DNA of 64,000 bases from the NCBI RefSeq assembly GCF_903645295.1, contig NZ_CAHJXM010000002.1, forward strand, positions 1,030,001-1,094,000. Direction: 5' to 3'. Positions 35,582 to 45,160 of this stretch are shown in pieces. Positions within the stretch are counted from its first letter, which is position 1, and every line of letters starts with the position of its first letter. The position numbers and the translations under genes were made by a program. The notes beneath the pieces were generated by a model, which saw only the letters and a list, made by a program, of their open reading frames with translations, was not told where the DNA came from and made no database searches. The stretch is from Bacillus sp. Marseille-Q1617. Its GTDB lineage: Bacteria; Bacillota; Bacilli; Bacillales; Bacillaceae_B.

Positions 35582-36769
35582 ATGCCTAAATCTTTATGGT
35601 TGCTTGTCATCGGGATGATGGTGAATGTCACAGGTTCTTCCTTTTTATGGCCGCTCAATACGATTTACCTTCATGAGCACCTTGGAAAGTCATTATCTGT
35701 TGCCGGCCTCGTGCTGATGATCAATGCAGGTGCAAGTGTCATCGGGAATCTGATTGGCGGAAGCCTGTTTGATAAGCTGGGGGGCTACCGCTCCATCTTG
35801 CTGGGAATCATCATTACATTAGCAGCGCTTGTCGGGATGAATGTGTGGCAAGGCTGGCCTTATTATGTTGTCTTTCTGACTGCTGTCGGTTTTGGTTCCG
35901 GGATTGTGTTTCCTTCCATGTATGCCATGGCCGGTTCTGTGTGGCCCGAAGGCGGACGAAAGGCGTTCAATTCCGTTTACGTCGCTCAAAACATCGGAGT
36001 TGCAGTAGGTGCGGCAGCAGGCGGATTGGTGGCATCTTTTTCATTCAGTTATATATTCCTCGCGAATTTACTTATGTACGTCGTATTCTTCTTGATTGCT
36101 CTTTTCGGCTACCGCCATATATCGGTGGATTCAGCAAGACAGACCTCTGTTCTGAGCGAAAAAAGAGTGATACGGAACAAAACAAAGCTGACCGCGCTTC
36201 TGATCATCTGTGCGGCCTACTTACTATGCTGGGTCGGCTATGTTCAGTGGCAGTCGACCATCGCAACCTATACACAGGAAATCAATATCAGTTTGAAGCA
36301 GTACAGCCTGCTTTGGACCATCAACGGCGCCTTGATCGTGCTCGCTCAGCCTCTTTTATCAAAAGCGATCAAACGTTTTGAGGACAATCTTAAGATGCAG
36401 ATCATGATAGGGATCATCATATTTATGGTTTCCTTCGGAGTGGCTTCTGTTTCGGATACGTTTGAATGGTTTGCGATCTCCATGATCATATTGACCGTGG
36501 GTGAAATGCTGATTTGGCCTGCCGTTCCTACGATTGCCAATTCACTGGCTCCAAGGGGGCGTGAAGGCTTTTATCAGGGAATTGTAAACAGTACGGCTAC
36601 GGGCGGGAGAATGATCGGGCCGTTCATCGGGGGAGTCTTGGTTGATTTGTTCAGCATGCAGGTTTTATTCATGTCACTGATCGGTTTCTTCGCCGCCGCT
36701 TTGATGCTGGCGGGTTTATATGATCGTCCATTAAAAAAAGAAGCACCTGTGTCATTGCCAGTACAATAA
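35582..36769 (+). CDS. yttB: MFS transporter, YttB-like
   Basis: The 395-residue major facilitator has about twelve hydrophobic segments. The loop 2-3 motif GGSLFDKLGGYRSILLG is a clear MFS motif A. GFGSGIVFPSMYAMAGSVWP and the second-half repeat RGREGFYQGIVNSTATGGRM are typical of drug-efflux-like members. The substrate is unknown. Position after ytzC suggests yttB of B. subtilis. It ends at a strong terminator. Confidence 0.85.
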   Translation: MPKSLWLLVIGMMVNVTGSSFLWPLNTIYLHEHLGKSLSVAGLVLMINAGASVIGNLIGGSLFDKLGGYRSILLGIIITLAALVGMNVWQGWPYYVVFLTAVGFGSGIVFPSMYAMAGSVWPEGGRKAFNSVYVAQNIGVAVGAAAGGLVASFSFSYIFLANLLMYVVFFLIALFGYRHISVDSARQTSVLSEKRVIRNKTKLTALLIICAAYLLCWVGYVQWQSTIATYTQEINISLKQYSLLWTINGALIVLAQPLLSKAIKRFEDNLKMQIMIGIIIFMVSFGVASVSDTFEWFAISMIILTVGEMLIWPAVPTIANSLAPRGREGFYQGIVNSTATGGRMIGPFIGGVLVDLFSMQVLFMSLIGFFAAALMLAGLYDRPLKKEAPVSLPVQ

Positions 36770-36800
36770 AAGCCGGTGAATTTTTCACCGGCTTCTTTAC
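36769..36800 (+). terminator. Terminator of the MFS gene
   Basis: AGCCGGTGAA and TTCACCGGCT form a 10-bp stem with a tight loop and T-rich end. Confidence 0.88.
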
Positions 36801-36813
36801 TGCATTAAGATTG

Positions 36814-37315
36814 TCCAGCTCCTGCGGCTAGAGGCTCGAGGTCATAAGTCAAGCAATCCAAAAAGGCAAAAAACGCCTTTCCGGCTTGCTCGCCTTATGC
36901 TTGTCGCCTCTGTGCGAGCCGCCTCCGCTTTTCTATATTTTCCAGCTCCTGCGGCTAGAGGCTCGAGGTCATAAGTCAAGCAATCCAAAAGGCAAAAAAC
37001 GCCTTTCCGGCTTGCTCGCCTTATGCTTGTCGCCTTTGGGCGAGCCGCCTCCGCTTTTCTATATTTTCCAGCTCCTGCGGCTAGAGGCTCGAGGTCATAA
37101 GTCAAGCAATCCAAAAGGCAAAAAACGCCTTTCCGGCTTGCTCGCCTTATGCTTGTCGCCTCTGGGCGAGCCGCCTCCGCTTTTCTACTGTCCAGCTCCA
37201 GGACCTAGAGGCACATGTCATAAGCCAATCCGGCCAAGAAGGCAAAGACCGCCTCCCAGTCCGGCTCGTCTTATGCCAACCGCCTCTGAGCAAAGCCCTT
37301 CCGTTTTTCTATATA
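36814..37315. repeat. Four tandem copies of a ~125-nt rod-like palindromic repeat
   Basis: Copies begin with TCCAGCTCC at 36814, 36941, 37067 and 37191 (spacings 127, 126, 124). Each holds nested arms: GCGGCT/AGCCGC, AGGC/GCCT, CATAAG/CTTATG, CAAGC/GCTTG and AGGC/GCCT around a short loop. Each ends near CCGCTTTTCTA. The fourth copy is the most diverged. The same element with different arm sequences is at 50513. This fills the 743-nt gap between the MFS gene and the cupin gene. Open frames across it are repeat artefacts. Confidence 0.9.
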
Positions 37316-37344
37316 AAAAGGGCTCCCATTTCCTATGGAAGCCC
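37314..37344 (-). terminator. Probable terminator of the cupin transcript
   Basis: On the minus strand GGGCTTCC and GGGAGCCC pair and are followed by TTTTTATA. It lies about 170 bases after the cupin stop; the stretch between (37345-37512) shows no gene. Confidence 0.65.
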
Positions 37345-37512
37345 ACTTGCAAAAAATTGAGGCGGATGATCCAAACTCCACATAGTTTGCTGCCGTTAAG
37401 GCGTGATCACCGACTTACACAATTCAGCTCATCGCTTGTATAGAATAACACGGAATGAATCCAAACACAATCTTTTATTGTCCGAAAGAATATGGTTAAA
37501 TATTCTAATTCA

Positions 37513-38034
37513 TTACTCGTTTACTCTTGTCTTGTTTTGCAGCCAGTATTTAATGATAGGGCCCTTGTCACCATATACGGGATCGCGGTCAGGGAGGGGA
37601 ACATTTTTGATGTCAATAAGGACTTGCGGCCGCTCTTTCAAACACCCTTCTTTCATATTATATTCGGCTCCGTCGGGATAGGCACCGACTACTCTGAAAC
37701 CGGGGCTTGAAGATAATTTTTTGTGGCCGGTCCCTGCGGGAAGTATGAGTACATCACCTTTTCGAACTGTTACTTCCACGCCTTTATCCCCGCCAAGCTG
37801 TACTTTTGCATTGCCTTCCATGACTCCGATCACTTCATGTGCATTGCTGTGATAGTGATGATAACCATGGACGCCGTTTACCCAGCTGTTCAGCCACTTA
37901 TTATGATTAAAGATTCTTTCCATCTCATCTGTATCATCCATTGCATTGCGGTAGATGAGAACAGGCAAATCCGGATTGTTTGGGATGGTACCATCATCTT
38001 CTAAGTAATAGATTTTTAAACGATCAATTTCCAT
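37513..38034 (-). CDS. Cupin-domain protein, YjlB-like
   Basis: The 173-residue single-domain cupin has motif 1 GYHHYHSNAHEVIGVMEGNA and motif 2 VLILPAGTGHKKL, giving three likely metal-binding His and one Glu. It starts MEIDRLKIYYLEDDGTIPNN, which resembles B. subtilis YjlB. The substrate is unknown. It is transcribed away from the sigma-54 module; GGAGGTGATGG lies just before the ATG. Confidence 0.82.
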   Translation of the reverse strand: MEIDRLKIYYLEDDGTIPNNPDLPVLIYRNAMDDTDEMERIFNHNKWLNSWVNGVHGYHHYHSNAHEVIGVMEGNAKVQLGGDKGVEVTVRKGDVLILPAGTGHKKLSSSPGFRVVGAYPDGAEYNMKEGCLKERPQVLIDIKNVPLPDRDPVYGDKGPIIKYWLQNKTRVNE

Positions 38035-38223
38035 TCCATCACCTCCTCGTATTTATATAAAAAGATTCCCCCTCCCCCTTGTTTATAAACCCAATTCTTC
38101 CTGTTTTATATATTATGGAAATCCCCTCAATGAAGAATTGATATGCTACTATAATAGTAAGGATATTTTGAATTGATAGATAATACTTGAATAGATCAAA
38201 CATCATGAAAGCAGGGGAATGAG

Positions 38224-39588
38224 ATGAGCAGTCTGTTAAAAAAAGTTTCTGCCGAAATGATAGAAATCATCTTGGAGAATGCCTTTGAATGGCTGGTTGT
38301 AGTCGATAAGGATGGGAACATCATTTACATCAATGAAAACTATTGCAAGTTTCTTGAAGTGGACCGGGATAAAGCGATCGGAACCCACGTGATAAATGTG
38401 ATTGAAAATACCAGAATGCATAAGGTCGTGGAAAGCGGTAAAGAGGAAGTGGCGGATCTGCAGTACATCAAAGGAAATTATATGATTGCGAACCGTATCC
38501 CGATCGTGGTGGACGGGGAAGTGATCGGCGCTTTCGGCAGCGTGATATTCCGCGATACGAGTGAATGGATGCAGATGAGTTCGCATGTGAAAAACATGAT
38601 GTCGAAGATTCAAAGCTATATACAGGATATCAATACAGGGGTGAAGTACAACTTATATGATATCATCGGGGAATCCGAAGGGATCAGGGAGTTGAAAGAC
38701 AAGGTCCAGATGATTGCACCAAGCGATATCTCGATTCTGATCAGGGGGGAAAGCGGTACCGGTAAGGAATTATTCGCCCACAGCATTCACCAGCTCAGTG
38801 AAAGGAGCGGTCAGCCTTTCATTAAAGTGAATTGTGCTGCGATTCCTGAACAGCTTCTGGAGTCGGAGTTATTCGGATATGAGGAAGGTGCGTTTACCGG
38901 AGCCAAAAAAGGAGGGAAGAAAGGGAAATTCCAACTCGCCCATAAAGGCACCCTTTTCCTCGATGAAATCGGTGACATGCCGCTTAATATGCAGGCAAAA
39001 CTCCTCAGGGTGCTGCAGGAAGGAGAAGTGGAAGCGGTAGGGTCTTCCCGTGTGCACCAGGTGAATGTCAGAATCATCGCTGCCACCAACCGGCCCCTAG
39101 AAAAAATGATGGAAGAAAAAAGATTCAGGAGCGATCTCTATTATCGGATCAATGTAGTGCCATTTGTTATACCGCCCCTAAGGGAAAGGAAAGATGACAT
39201 CATCACTCTTGCAGAATTCTTCTTAGGGAAATCGATGAAGTCTTCCGGCAAAAGGATTCAGGGGTTTCAGCAGGACGTGTTGGATGTATTCACCTCTTAC
39301 AGCTGGCCGGGGAACTTAAGGGAGCTGGAAAATGTAATCAATGCGTCAACCTACTTATCAAATGAAAATCAGATTTCATTAAGTTCCTTACCCCAGTATA
39401 TGAAAGCGGGGACTCTTTACAATGTAGAATCAAAGACTTTGAAAGAAATTCTTGATGATACAGAGAGAAGTGTACTGGAACAAAGTTTGAAAAAGTTTCA
39501 TCAAGACAAACGGAAGCTGGCTGCCGCGCTTGGTATCAGTAAATCGACACTTTATGAAAAATTAAACAAATATCAGCTTTTGGATTAG
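38224..39588 (+). CDS. Sigma-54-dependent transcriptional activator (PAS-AAA-HTH)
   Basis: The 454-residue activator has an N-terminal PAS domain (about residues 14-115, including VVVDKDGNIIYINENYCKFL), a sigma-54 AAA+ domain with Walker A GESGTGKE (175-182), the sigma-54 contact loop GAFTGA (222-227), and GTLFLDEIGDMP, and a C-terminal Fis-type HTH (KRKLAAALGISKSTLYEKLN). It should sense a small molecule and open the -24/-12 promoter at 39732 in front of the GntP permease gene. This is the RocR/BkdR-like class. No receiver domain is present. Confidence 0.94.
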   Translation: MSSLLKKVSAEMIEIILENAFEWLVVVDKDGNIIYINENYCKFLEVDRDKAIGTHVINVIENTRMHKVVESGKEEVADLQYIKGNYMIANRIPIVVDGEVIGAFGSVIFRDTSEWMQMSSHVKNMMSKIQSYIQDINTGVKYNLYDIIGESEGIRELKDKVQMIAPSDISILIRGESGTGKELFAHSIHQLSERSGQPFIKVNCAAIPEQLLESELFGYEEGAFTGAKKGGKKGKFQLAHKGTLFLDEIGDMPLNMQAKLLRVLQEGEVEAVGSSRVHQVNVRIIAATNRPLEKMMEEKRFRSDLYYRINVVPFVIPPLRERKDDIITLAEFFLGKSMKSSGKRIQGFQQDVLDVFTSYSWPGNLRELENVINASTYLSNENQISLSSLPQYMKAGTLYNVESKTLKEILDDTERSVLEQSLKKFHQDKRKLAAALGISKSTLYEKLNKYQLLD

Positions 39589-39629
39589 TCCAGAAAATCG
39601 GAATAGAGTCCGATTTTCTGGACTTTTTG
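39587..39629 (+). terminator. Terminator of the sigma-54 activator gene
   Basis: AGTCCAGAAAATCGGA and TCCGATTTTCTGGACT form a perfect 16-bp stem with a six-base loop followed by TTTT. Its right arm also resembles the palindrome at 39676. Confidence 0.85.
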
Positions 39630-39675
39630 TTATTGATAAGAAATTGTGTACATCTTGTGAATGATATTTTATTAT

Positions 39676-39693
39676 AGTCCGGATTTCCGGACT
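39676..39693. promoter_or_regulatory. Candidate upstream activator site (palindrome)
   Basis: AGTCCGGATTTCCGGACT is a near-perfect palindrome 39 bases upstream of the -24 box, well placed for the sigma-54 activator. A related 18-mer (AGTCCGATTTTCTGGACT, three changes) lies at 39607-39624. Confidence 0.65.
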
Positions 39694-39731
39694 GTCATTT
39701 TCATGAAAGGCTGATTTTATTAATCTGAAAG

Positions 39732-39748
39732 TTGGCACAATTATTGCA
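39732..39748 (+). promoter_or_regulatory. Sigma-54 (-24/-12) promoter
   Basis: TTGGCAC (39732-39738), five bases, TTGCA (39744-39748) match the sigma-54 consensus YTGGCAC-N5-TTGCW. It lies 117 bases before the GntP permease gene. Confidence 0.9.
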
Positions 39749-39865
39749 TGTCTATTAAGTGAACGATCTATACAGAAAGGAGCAGACATTGCCAAACAGA
39801 AAAATGTAAACGATTGCAACAAAGGGAGAAGAAAAACGTTTTTTGGAAAAAAGGGGGATTACAAG

Positions 39866-41188
39866 ATGTTAAGTATGATTGGTCTCATTGGCGGACTTAT
39901 TTTATTAATCTTTTTAACAATGCGGGGAATGAACATTTTAATTGTCGGACCCATCTCTGCATTATTCGTGGCTGTGCTCAGCGGGATGCCGTTATTCCCG
40001 CAGCTGGCTGGTGAAGGGGAAGCGAATCTGGTTTCCAACTATATGTCAGGGTTTACAAGCTTCGTGGCCGCATGGTATTTGATGTTCTTACTTGGTGCCA
40101 TCTTCGGTAAGGTGATGGAGGATAGCGGAGCGGCGGACAGTGTATCGCGATTTGTCGTTGATAAATTGGGTATGAAATTTGCCGTATTTGCAATCGTATT
40201 AGCCTGTGCTGTTTTGACTTATGGCGGTGTAAGCTTATTCGTCGTTGCCTTTTCAGTATATCCGATGGCAGTCAGCCTATTTAAGCAGGCAGATCTGCCC
40301 CGCCGGTTCATCCCGGCTGCACTTGCATTCGGTTCCGTTACATTTACGATGACGTCAGCCGGATCGCCTGAAATTCAAAACTGGATTCCGATTGAATATT
40401 TAGGTACAACGCCATACGCAGGCTGGGAAGTCAGCTTGATTGTGGCAGTGTTCATGGCAGTGTTCGGTTACTGGTGGTTAAAGCGCATGATTGCCAAAGC
40501 AGTCAACAAAGGGGAAAGATTCCAATCCCGCGAAGAAGATCCTGTCATTGATGAAGGGAGACCGTTACCAAATCCATTGATGGGACTCATCCCGTTATTG
40601 GTCGTTCTGATCCTGTCGTTTATTTTCCATGACTCCTTAAAGCAGTCGGCTCTGATCATTGCTTTATTGGGCGGGGTCATTTCTGCTTACGCTTTAAATC
40701 GAAAATATTTCAAAGGATTTTGGAGTGCGGTTTCAGAGGGTACGATCGGTGCCCTGATTGCTATCGGGAACACCGCAGCGGTCGTTGGATTCGGTGGAGT
40801 GGCGAAAGCAGTCCCTGCATTTGAGACGGCTGTTGATGTCATGACCAATATCCCGGGTTCACCTCTTATCGGTGGAGCCATTGCGGTAAGTGTCATTGCC
40901 GGTATGACAGGTTCTGCATCAGGCGGTCAGGCAATCGCCCTTCCTATCCTGGCACCTCATTATGTCGACATGGGTGTTAATCCTGAAGCCCTTCACAGAA
41001 CTGTGGCGATTTCTTCAGGTGCCCTGGATTCCCTTCCGCATAACGGATATGTGGTCACCACGATCCGGTCGATTTGCAATGAGTCTCACGGAGAAGCCTA
41101 TGGTGCAGTAGGTGCATTGACCGTCATTGTTCCATTGATCGGATTGGCGATCGCCATCTTATTGTTCAGCTTGGGAGTAGGTATCTAA
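39866..41188 (+). CDS. GntP-family permease (probable 3-hydroxybutyrate/organic acid uptake)
   Basis: The 440-residue membrane protein of the GntP family has about twelve to fourteen hydrophobic segments, with SAGSPEIQNWIPIEYLGTTP, AVVGFGGVAKAVPAFE, GMTGSASGGQAIALPILAPH and GALDSLPHNGYVVTTI as family hallmarks. GGGGGAT lies before ATG 39866. The sigma-54 promoter upstream and the hydroxybutyrate-type dehydrogenase 15 bases downstream suggest uptake of D-3-hydroxybutyrate, by analogy with the B. subtilis yxjC region. Gluconate-like acids are an alternative. Confidence 0.88.
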   Translation: MLSMIGLIGGLILLIFLTMRGMNILIVGPISALFVAVLSGMPLFPQLAGEGEANLVSNYMSGFTSFVAAWYLMFLLGAIFGKVMEDSGAADSVSRFVVDKLGMKFAVFAIVLACAVLTYGGVSLFVVAFSVYPMAVSLFKQADLPRRFIPAALAFGSVTFTMTSAGSPEIQNWIPIEYLGTTPYAGWEVSLIVAVFMAVFGYWWLKRMIAKAVNKGERFQSREEDPVIDEGRPLPNPLMGLIPLLVVLILSFIFHDSLKQSALIIALLGGVISAYALNRKYFKGFWSAVSEGTIGALIAIGNTAAVVGFGGVAKAVPAFETAVDVMTNIPGSPLIGGAIAVSVIAGMTGSASGGQAIALPILAPHYVDMGVNPEALHRTVAISSGALDSLPHNGYVVTTIRSICNESHGEAYGAVGALTVIVPLIGLAIAILLFSLGVGI

Positions 41189-41203
41189 GAAAGGAGTATC
41201 ATC

Positions 41204-41980
41204 ATGGTTGAAAACAAAGTCGTGTTTGTCACAGGTGCAGCACAAGGAATCGGTTTTGAGATCGGAAAGGAATTCGCTGCGAACGGTGCAAAAGTGGTAC
41301 TAACAGATCTGAAGGAAGATGGAGTGCAGGAAGCTGCACTCTCCCTGAAAAAAGAAGGATATGAAGCGATGGGCATCCGCTGTGATGTTACTTCTGAGGA
41401 AGACTTGAAAGAAGCCATTGCGTCCACAGTGAATCATTATGGAAGACTTGATGTGCTGATTAATAACGCGGGTCTTCAGCATGTGTCGCCTATCGAAGAT
41501 TTCCCGACAGAGAAGTTCGAGTTTTTGGTGAAAGTCATGCTGACGGCTCCATTTGTGGCAATCAAACATGCCTTGCCTATCATGAAAGAACAAGGCTTCG
41601 GCAGGATCATCAATATGGCTTCCATTAATGGACTAGTGGGGTTTGCCGGCAAGGCAGCCTATAATTCTGCGAAACATGGAGTCATCGGTTTGACCAAGGT
41701 TGCAGCACTTGAAGCAGCAGCACATGGTGTCACTGTGAATGCTGTCTGCCCCGGCTATGTCGATACCCCGCTTGTACAGAATCAGCTTGGTGATCTGGCT
41801 AAGACGCGAAATGTCCCTCTTGAAAAAGTACTGGAGGAAGTCATTTATCCGCTGGTTCCGCAGAAAAGGCTTCTGGACGTAAAGGAAATAGCTGACTATA
41901 CGATGTTCCTCTGCAGTGATGCTGCAAGGGGCGTAACTGGTCAGGCAGTGGTGCTGGATGGAGGATATACGGTTCAGTGA
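41204..41980 (+). CDS. 3-hydroxybutyrate dehydrogenase-like SDR
   Basis: The 258-residue short-chain dehydrogenase has the NAD-binding TGAAQGIG (10-17), NNAG (87-90) and catalytic Ser140, Tyr153 and Lys157 (YNSAK). PGYVDTPLVQNQLGDLAKTR and the C-terminal GQAVVLDGGYTVQ are typical of 3-hydroxybutyrate dehydrogenases. It would oxidise D-3-hydroxybutyrate to acetoacetate. AAAGGAG precedes the ATG. It is co-transcribed with the permease and ends at a terminator. No CoA-transferase genes follow. Confidence 0.88.
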   Translation: MVENKVVFVTGAAQGIGFEIGKEFAANGAKVVLTDLKEDGVQEAALSLKKEGYEAMGIRCDVTSEEDLKEAIASTVNHYGRLDVLINNAGLQHVSPIEDFPTEKFEFLVKVMLTAPFVAIKHALPIMKEQGFGRIINMASINGLVGFAGKAAYNSAKHGVIGLTKVAALEAAAHGVTVNAVCPGYVDTPLVQNQLGDLAKTRNVPLEKVLEEVIYPLVPQKRLLDVKEIADYTMFLCSDAARGVTGQAVVLDGGYTVQ

Positions 41981-41984
41981 TGAT

Positions 41985-42016
41985 GAAACGACTCAGGGAT
42001 GGGTCGTTTCTTTTTT
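41985..42016 (+). terminator. Terminator of the permease-dehydrogenase operon
   Basis: GAAACGAC and GTCGTTTC form the stem, followed by TTTTTT. Confidence 0.88.
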
Positions 42017-42150
42017 GCTATTTTTTATCGGAAAATTGACATGCTTTATAAAAAACGGATTCAAATTCACTAAATTCCTTCACATTGGGCTTGCGCTCCT
42101 GAATATTTTCTCCTAAAATAGTGAATATATATAATGATTCTTATATTTCA

Positions 42151-42399
42151 GACGTTGATCAGGAGTAGTAATGAATGTTTTCTGTCTTAGAGAGTTGACG
42201 GGTGGTGGAAGTCAACCGGGAGCATCATGAACTCGCCTGCTGAGTTGCAAGTGTGAACAATCAGTAAGACTTGCCGTTTTCCGCGTTAAGGATGAATGAA
42301 GCTGAGTGCGCGTACACTAATGTGGGTGGTACCGCGGGAGAATAAATACATAACTCTCGTCCCAAATATTTTTATTTGGGATGGGAGTTTTTTATTTTG
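42151..42399 (+). ncRNA. T-box leader of leuS (leucine specifier)
   Basis: The leader has the stem I elements (AGTA and GGTGGAAG region), a specifier loop GAACTC with CTC at 42232-42234, the conserved T-box GTGGGTGGTACCGCGGG near 42322-42338, and a terminator (CTCTCGTCCCAAAT/ATTTGGGATGGGAG plus TTTTTT, to 42399). CTC codes for leucine, matching leuS. Uncharged tRNA-Leu should stabilise the antiterminator and switch leuS on. Candidate promoter boxes TTGCGC and TAAAAT lie at 42091 and 42114. Confidence 0.95.
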
Positions 42400-42475
42400 C
42401 TTCAATAAGCCTGATCAAAGAACGAACCGTCCGTCTGAACCACATTCCATTCATTTGATAAAGGAGGATCTCAAT

Positions 42476-44890
42476 ATGAGTTTTGATCATAAAAGCATTG
42501 AGACAAAATGGCAGCAGTATTGGGAAGAAAACAAAACGTTCAAAACAACTGAGGATGAGTCGAAAAAGAATTTCTATGCGCTGGATATGTTCCCGTATCC
42601 ATCAGGTGCAGGCCTTCACGTAGGCCACCCGGAAGGTTACACCGCAACGGATATCCTTTCCAGAATGAAACGTATGCAGGGGTATAACGTCCTTCATCCA
42701 ATGGGGTGGGATGCATTCGGTCTTCCTGCGGAGCAGTACGCGCTTGATACAGGAAACGACCCCGCCGAATTCACGAAGCAGAACATCGATAACTTCCGCC
42801 GTCAGATCAAGGCGCTTGGTTTTTCTTATGACTGGGACCGTGAAGTGAATACGACTGACCCTGGCTACTACAAATGGACGCAATGGATCTTCCTTAAGCT
42901 TTATGAAAAGGGCTTGGCTTACGTTGATGAAGTAGCGGTGAACTGGTGCCCGGCGCTTGGTACGGTCCTTGCGAATGAAGAAGTCATAGACGGAAAGAGT
43001 GAGCGCGGAGGCCATCCGGTCGAGCGCCGCCCGATGAAACAGTGGATGCTGAAGATCACGGCTTATGCGGACCGCCTTCTTGAAGACCTGGAAGATGTCG
43101 ATTGGCCGGAAAGCATCAAGGATATGCAGCGCAACTGGATCGGACGTTCTGAGGGAGCAGAAGTCGTCTTCAACATTGACGGACATGATGCATCATTCGA
43201 TGTGTTCACAACACGTCCTGACACGATCTTCGGTGCAACCTATGCAGTGCTTGCCCCTGAACATGATCTGGTTGAAAAAATCACCACTCCTGAACAAAAA
43301 GAGAAAGTTGAAGCTTACCTTGATAAAGTGAAAACAAAGAGCGATCTTGAACGTACCGATCTTGCAAAAGAAAAAACAGGTGTGTTCACTGGGGCATATG
43401 CGATCAACCCTGCAAACGGAAGCAAAATGCCGATCTGGATTGCAGATTACGTTCTTGTGAGTTACGGATCTGGAGCCATCATGGCCGTACCGGCGCACGA
43501 TGAGCGAGACTATGAATTTGCCAAGCAATTCGACCTGCCGATCGTTGAAGTGGTTTCAGGCGGAGACGTTGAAAAGGAAGCCTACACAGGTGATGGAGAG
43601 CACGTGAATTCTGATTTCCTTAACGGTCTTGGGAAAGAAGAAGCCATCACAAAAGCGATCTCTTGGCTTGAAGAAAAAGAAATCGGTACGAAGAAAGTCA
43701 CATACCGCCTTCGTGACTGGCTGTTCAGCCGCCAGCGCTACTGGGGTGAGCCTATTCCAGTGATTCACTGGGAAGACGGCACAACATCTGGCGTTCCGGA
43801 AAGCGAACTTCCGCTTGTCCTTCCTAAAACGACTGAAATCAAGCCATCCGGCACAGGCGAATCACCACTTGCCAACATTAGCGGATGGGTAAATGTAGAA
43901 GACCCTGAAACAGGCAAGAAAGGCCGCCGTGAAACGAATACAATGCCGCAATGGGCAGGAAGCTGCTGGTACTACCTTCGCTACATCGATCCTCATAACG
44001 AGGAAGCACTTGCCGATGCGAAGAAAATGGATGATTGGCTTCCGGTCGATATGTACATCGGGGGAGCAGAACACGCGGTACTTCACCTTCTGTACGCTCG
44101 ATTCTGGCACAAATTCCTTTATGATATCGGAGTCGTGCCAACGAAAGAGCCGTTCCAGAAGCTTTTCAACCAGGGGATGATCCTAGGTGAAAACAATGAA
44201 AAAATGAGTAAATCAAAAGGGAATGTCGTAAACCCTGATGAAATCGTCGAATCTCACGGAGCAGATACTCTCCGCCTGTATGAAATGTTCATGGGGCCGC
44301 TTGAAGCTTCGGTTGCATGGAGCACGAACGGACTGGATGGAGCCCGCCGTTTCCTTGACCGTGTATGGCGCCTTCTTATCGAGGAAGACGGCACGCTTTC
44401 CGGCAAAGTGTCCGACACAGCGAACCCGGCCCTTGATAAGATTTACAACCAGACGGTCAAGAAGGTCACGGAAGACTATGAAGGTCTTCGCTTCAACACA
44501 GGGATCTCCCAGCTGATGGTCTTCATCAATGAAGCGTACAAAGCAGAGACCCTTCCAAAAGCATATGTAGAAGGTTTCGTGAAGCTCCTTGCGCCGATCG
44601 CCCCTCATATGACGGAAGAGCTTTGGGCAAAACTTGGACACGAAGATTCCATCACATACGTGGAATGGCCGTCTTTCGACGAGTCGAAACTCGTGGACAA
44701 TGAAGTGGAAATCGTCCTTCAGGTCAACGGTAAAGTGAAGGCGAAAGTGATGATCCCTCGCGACATGAACAAGGATGAACTTGAAAAAACCGCGATGGAA
44801 AATGAAGACATCAAGAGTCAAATCGAAGGAAAAACAGTGCGCAAAGTGATTGCCGTACCAGGCAAGCTAGTGAATATTGTGGCGAACTGA
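42476..44890 (+). CDS. leuS: Leucyl-tRNA synthetase LeuS
   Basis: The 804-residue class I synthetase has the HIGH-type motif [20 protein letters not shown], the CP1 editing domain (TFG-type [14 protein letters not shown] and [20 protein letters not shown]), [14 protein letters not shown] and the KMSKS motif [15 protein letters not shown]. The start is ATG 42476 behind AAGGAGG. An in-frame extension to 42296 lies inside the T-box leader and is not coding. Length equals that of the B. subtilis enzyme. Confidence 0.98.
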   Translation: MSFDHKSIETKWQQYWEENKTFKTTEDESKKNFYALDMFPYPSGAGLHVGHPEGYTATDILSRMKRMQGYNVLHPMGWDAFGLPAEQYALDTGNDPAEFTKQNIDNFRRQIKALGFSYDWDREVNTTDPGYYKWTQWIFLKLYEKGLAYVDEVAVNWCPALGTVLANEEVIDGKSERGGHPVERRPMKQWMLKITAYADRLLEDLEDVDWPESIKDMQRNWIGRSEGAEVVFNIDGHDASFDVFTTRPDTIFGATYAVLAPEHDLVEKITTPEQKEKVEAYLDKVKTKSDLERTDLAKEKTGVFTGAYAINPANGSKMPIWIADYVLVSYGSGAIMAVPAHDERDYEFAKQFDLPIVEVVSGGDVEKEAYTGDGEHVNSDFLNGLGKEEAITKAISWLEEKEIGTKKVTYRLRDWLFSRQRYWGEPIPVIHWEDGTTSGVPESELPLVLPKTTEIKPSGTGESPLANISGWVNVEDPETGKKGRRETNTMPQWAGSCWYYLRYIDPHNEEALADAKKMDDWLPVDMYIGGAEHAVLHLLYARFWHKFLYDIGVVPTKEPFQKLFNQGMILGENNEKMSKSKGNVVNPDEIVESHGADTLRLYEMFMGPLEASVAWSTNGLDGARRFLDRVWRLLIEEDGTLSGKVSDTANPALDKIYNQTVKKVTEDYEGLRFNTGISQLMVFINEAYKAETLPKAYVEGFVKLLAPIAPHMTEELWAKLGHEDSITYVEWPSFDESKLVDNEVEIVLQVNGKVKAKVMIPRDMNKDELEKTAMENEDIKSQIEGKTVRKVIAVPGKLVNIVAN

Positions 44891-44900
44891 TGTTGAATGG

Positions 44901-44935
44901 GGGAACGGACTTTTCTTGGTCCGTTCCTTTTTTTG
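44901..44935 (+). terminator. Terminator of leuS
   Basis: GGAACGGAC and GTCCGTTCC pair around eight bases, followed by TTTTTTT. Confidence 0.9.
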
Positions 44936-44970
44936 TTGTGGTGGCCCGTGGGGAAGCGGGTGCCAGGCAC

Positions 44971-45145
44971 AAATGGGTTGTTTTGAGCCAGGCACATATG
45001 GGTTGTTTTGAGCCAGGCACAAATGGGTTGTTTTGAGCCAGGCACAAATGGGTTGTTTTGAGCCAGGCACAAATGGGTTGTTTTGAGCCAGGCACAAATG
45101 GGTTGTTTTGAGCCAGGCACAAATGGGTTGTTTTGAGCCAGGCAC
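44971..45145. repeat. Seven tandem 25-nt repeats containing GAGCCAGGCAC
   Basis: The unit AAATGGGTTG plus TTTTGAGCCAGGCAC starts at 44971, 44996, 45021, 45046, 45071, 45096 and 45121. Six copies are identical; the second has one A-to-T change. It lies in the 402-nt gap between leuS and the rhodanese gene. Just before it is a diverged TGCCAGGCAC. The open antisense frames over it are artefacts of repeats whose length is not a multiple of three. Confidence 0.95.
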
Positions 45146-45160
45146 AATAAAACAGGAGCG

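Noticed and set aside
36842..37443. Open frames of 90 and 185 codons across the palindromic repeats
   Set aside because: They repeat the same peptide because the underlying 124-127-nt units repeat; there is no ribosome binding site and no family pattern.
42296..42475. Sixty-codon N-terminal extension of leuS
   Set aside because: It lies within the T-box leader and terminator; the proper start has AAGGAGG and gives the normal LeuS length.
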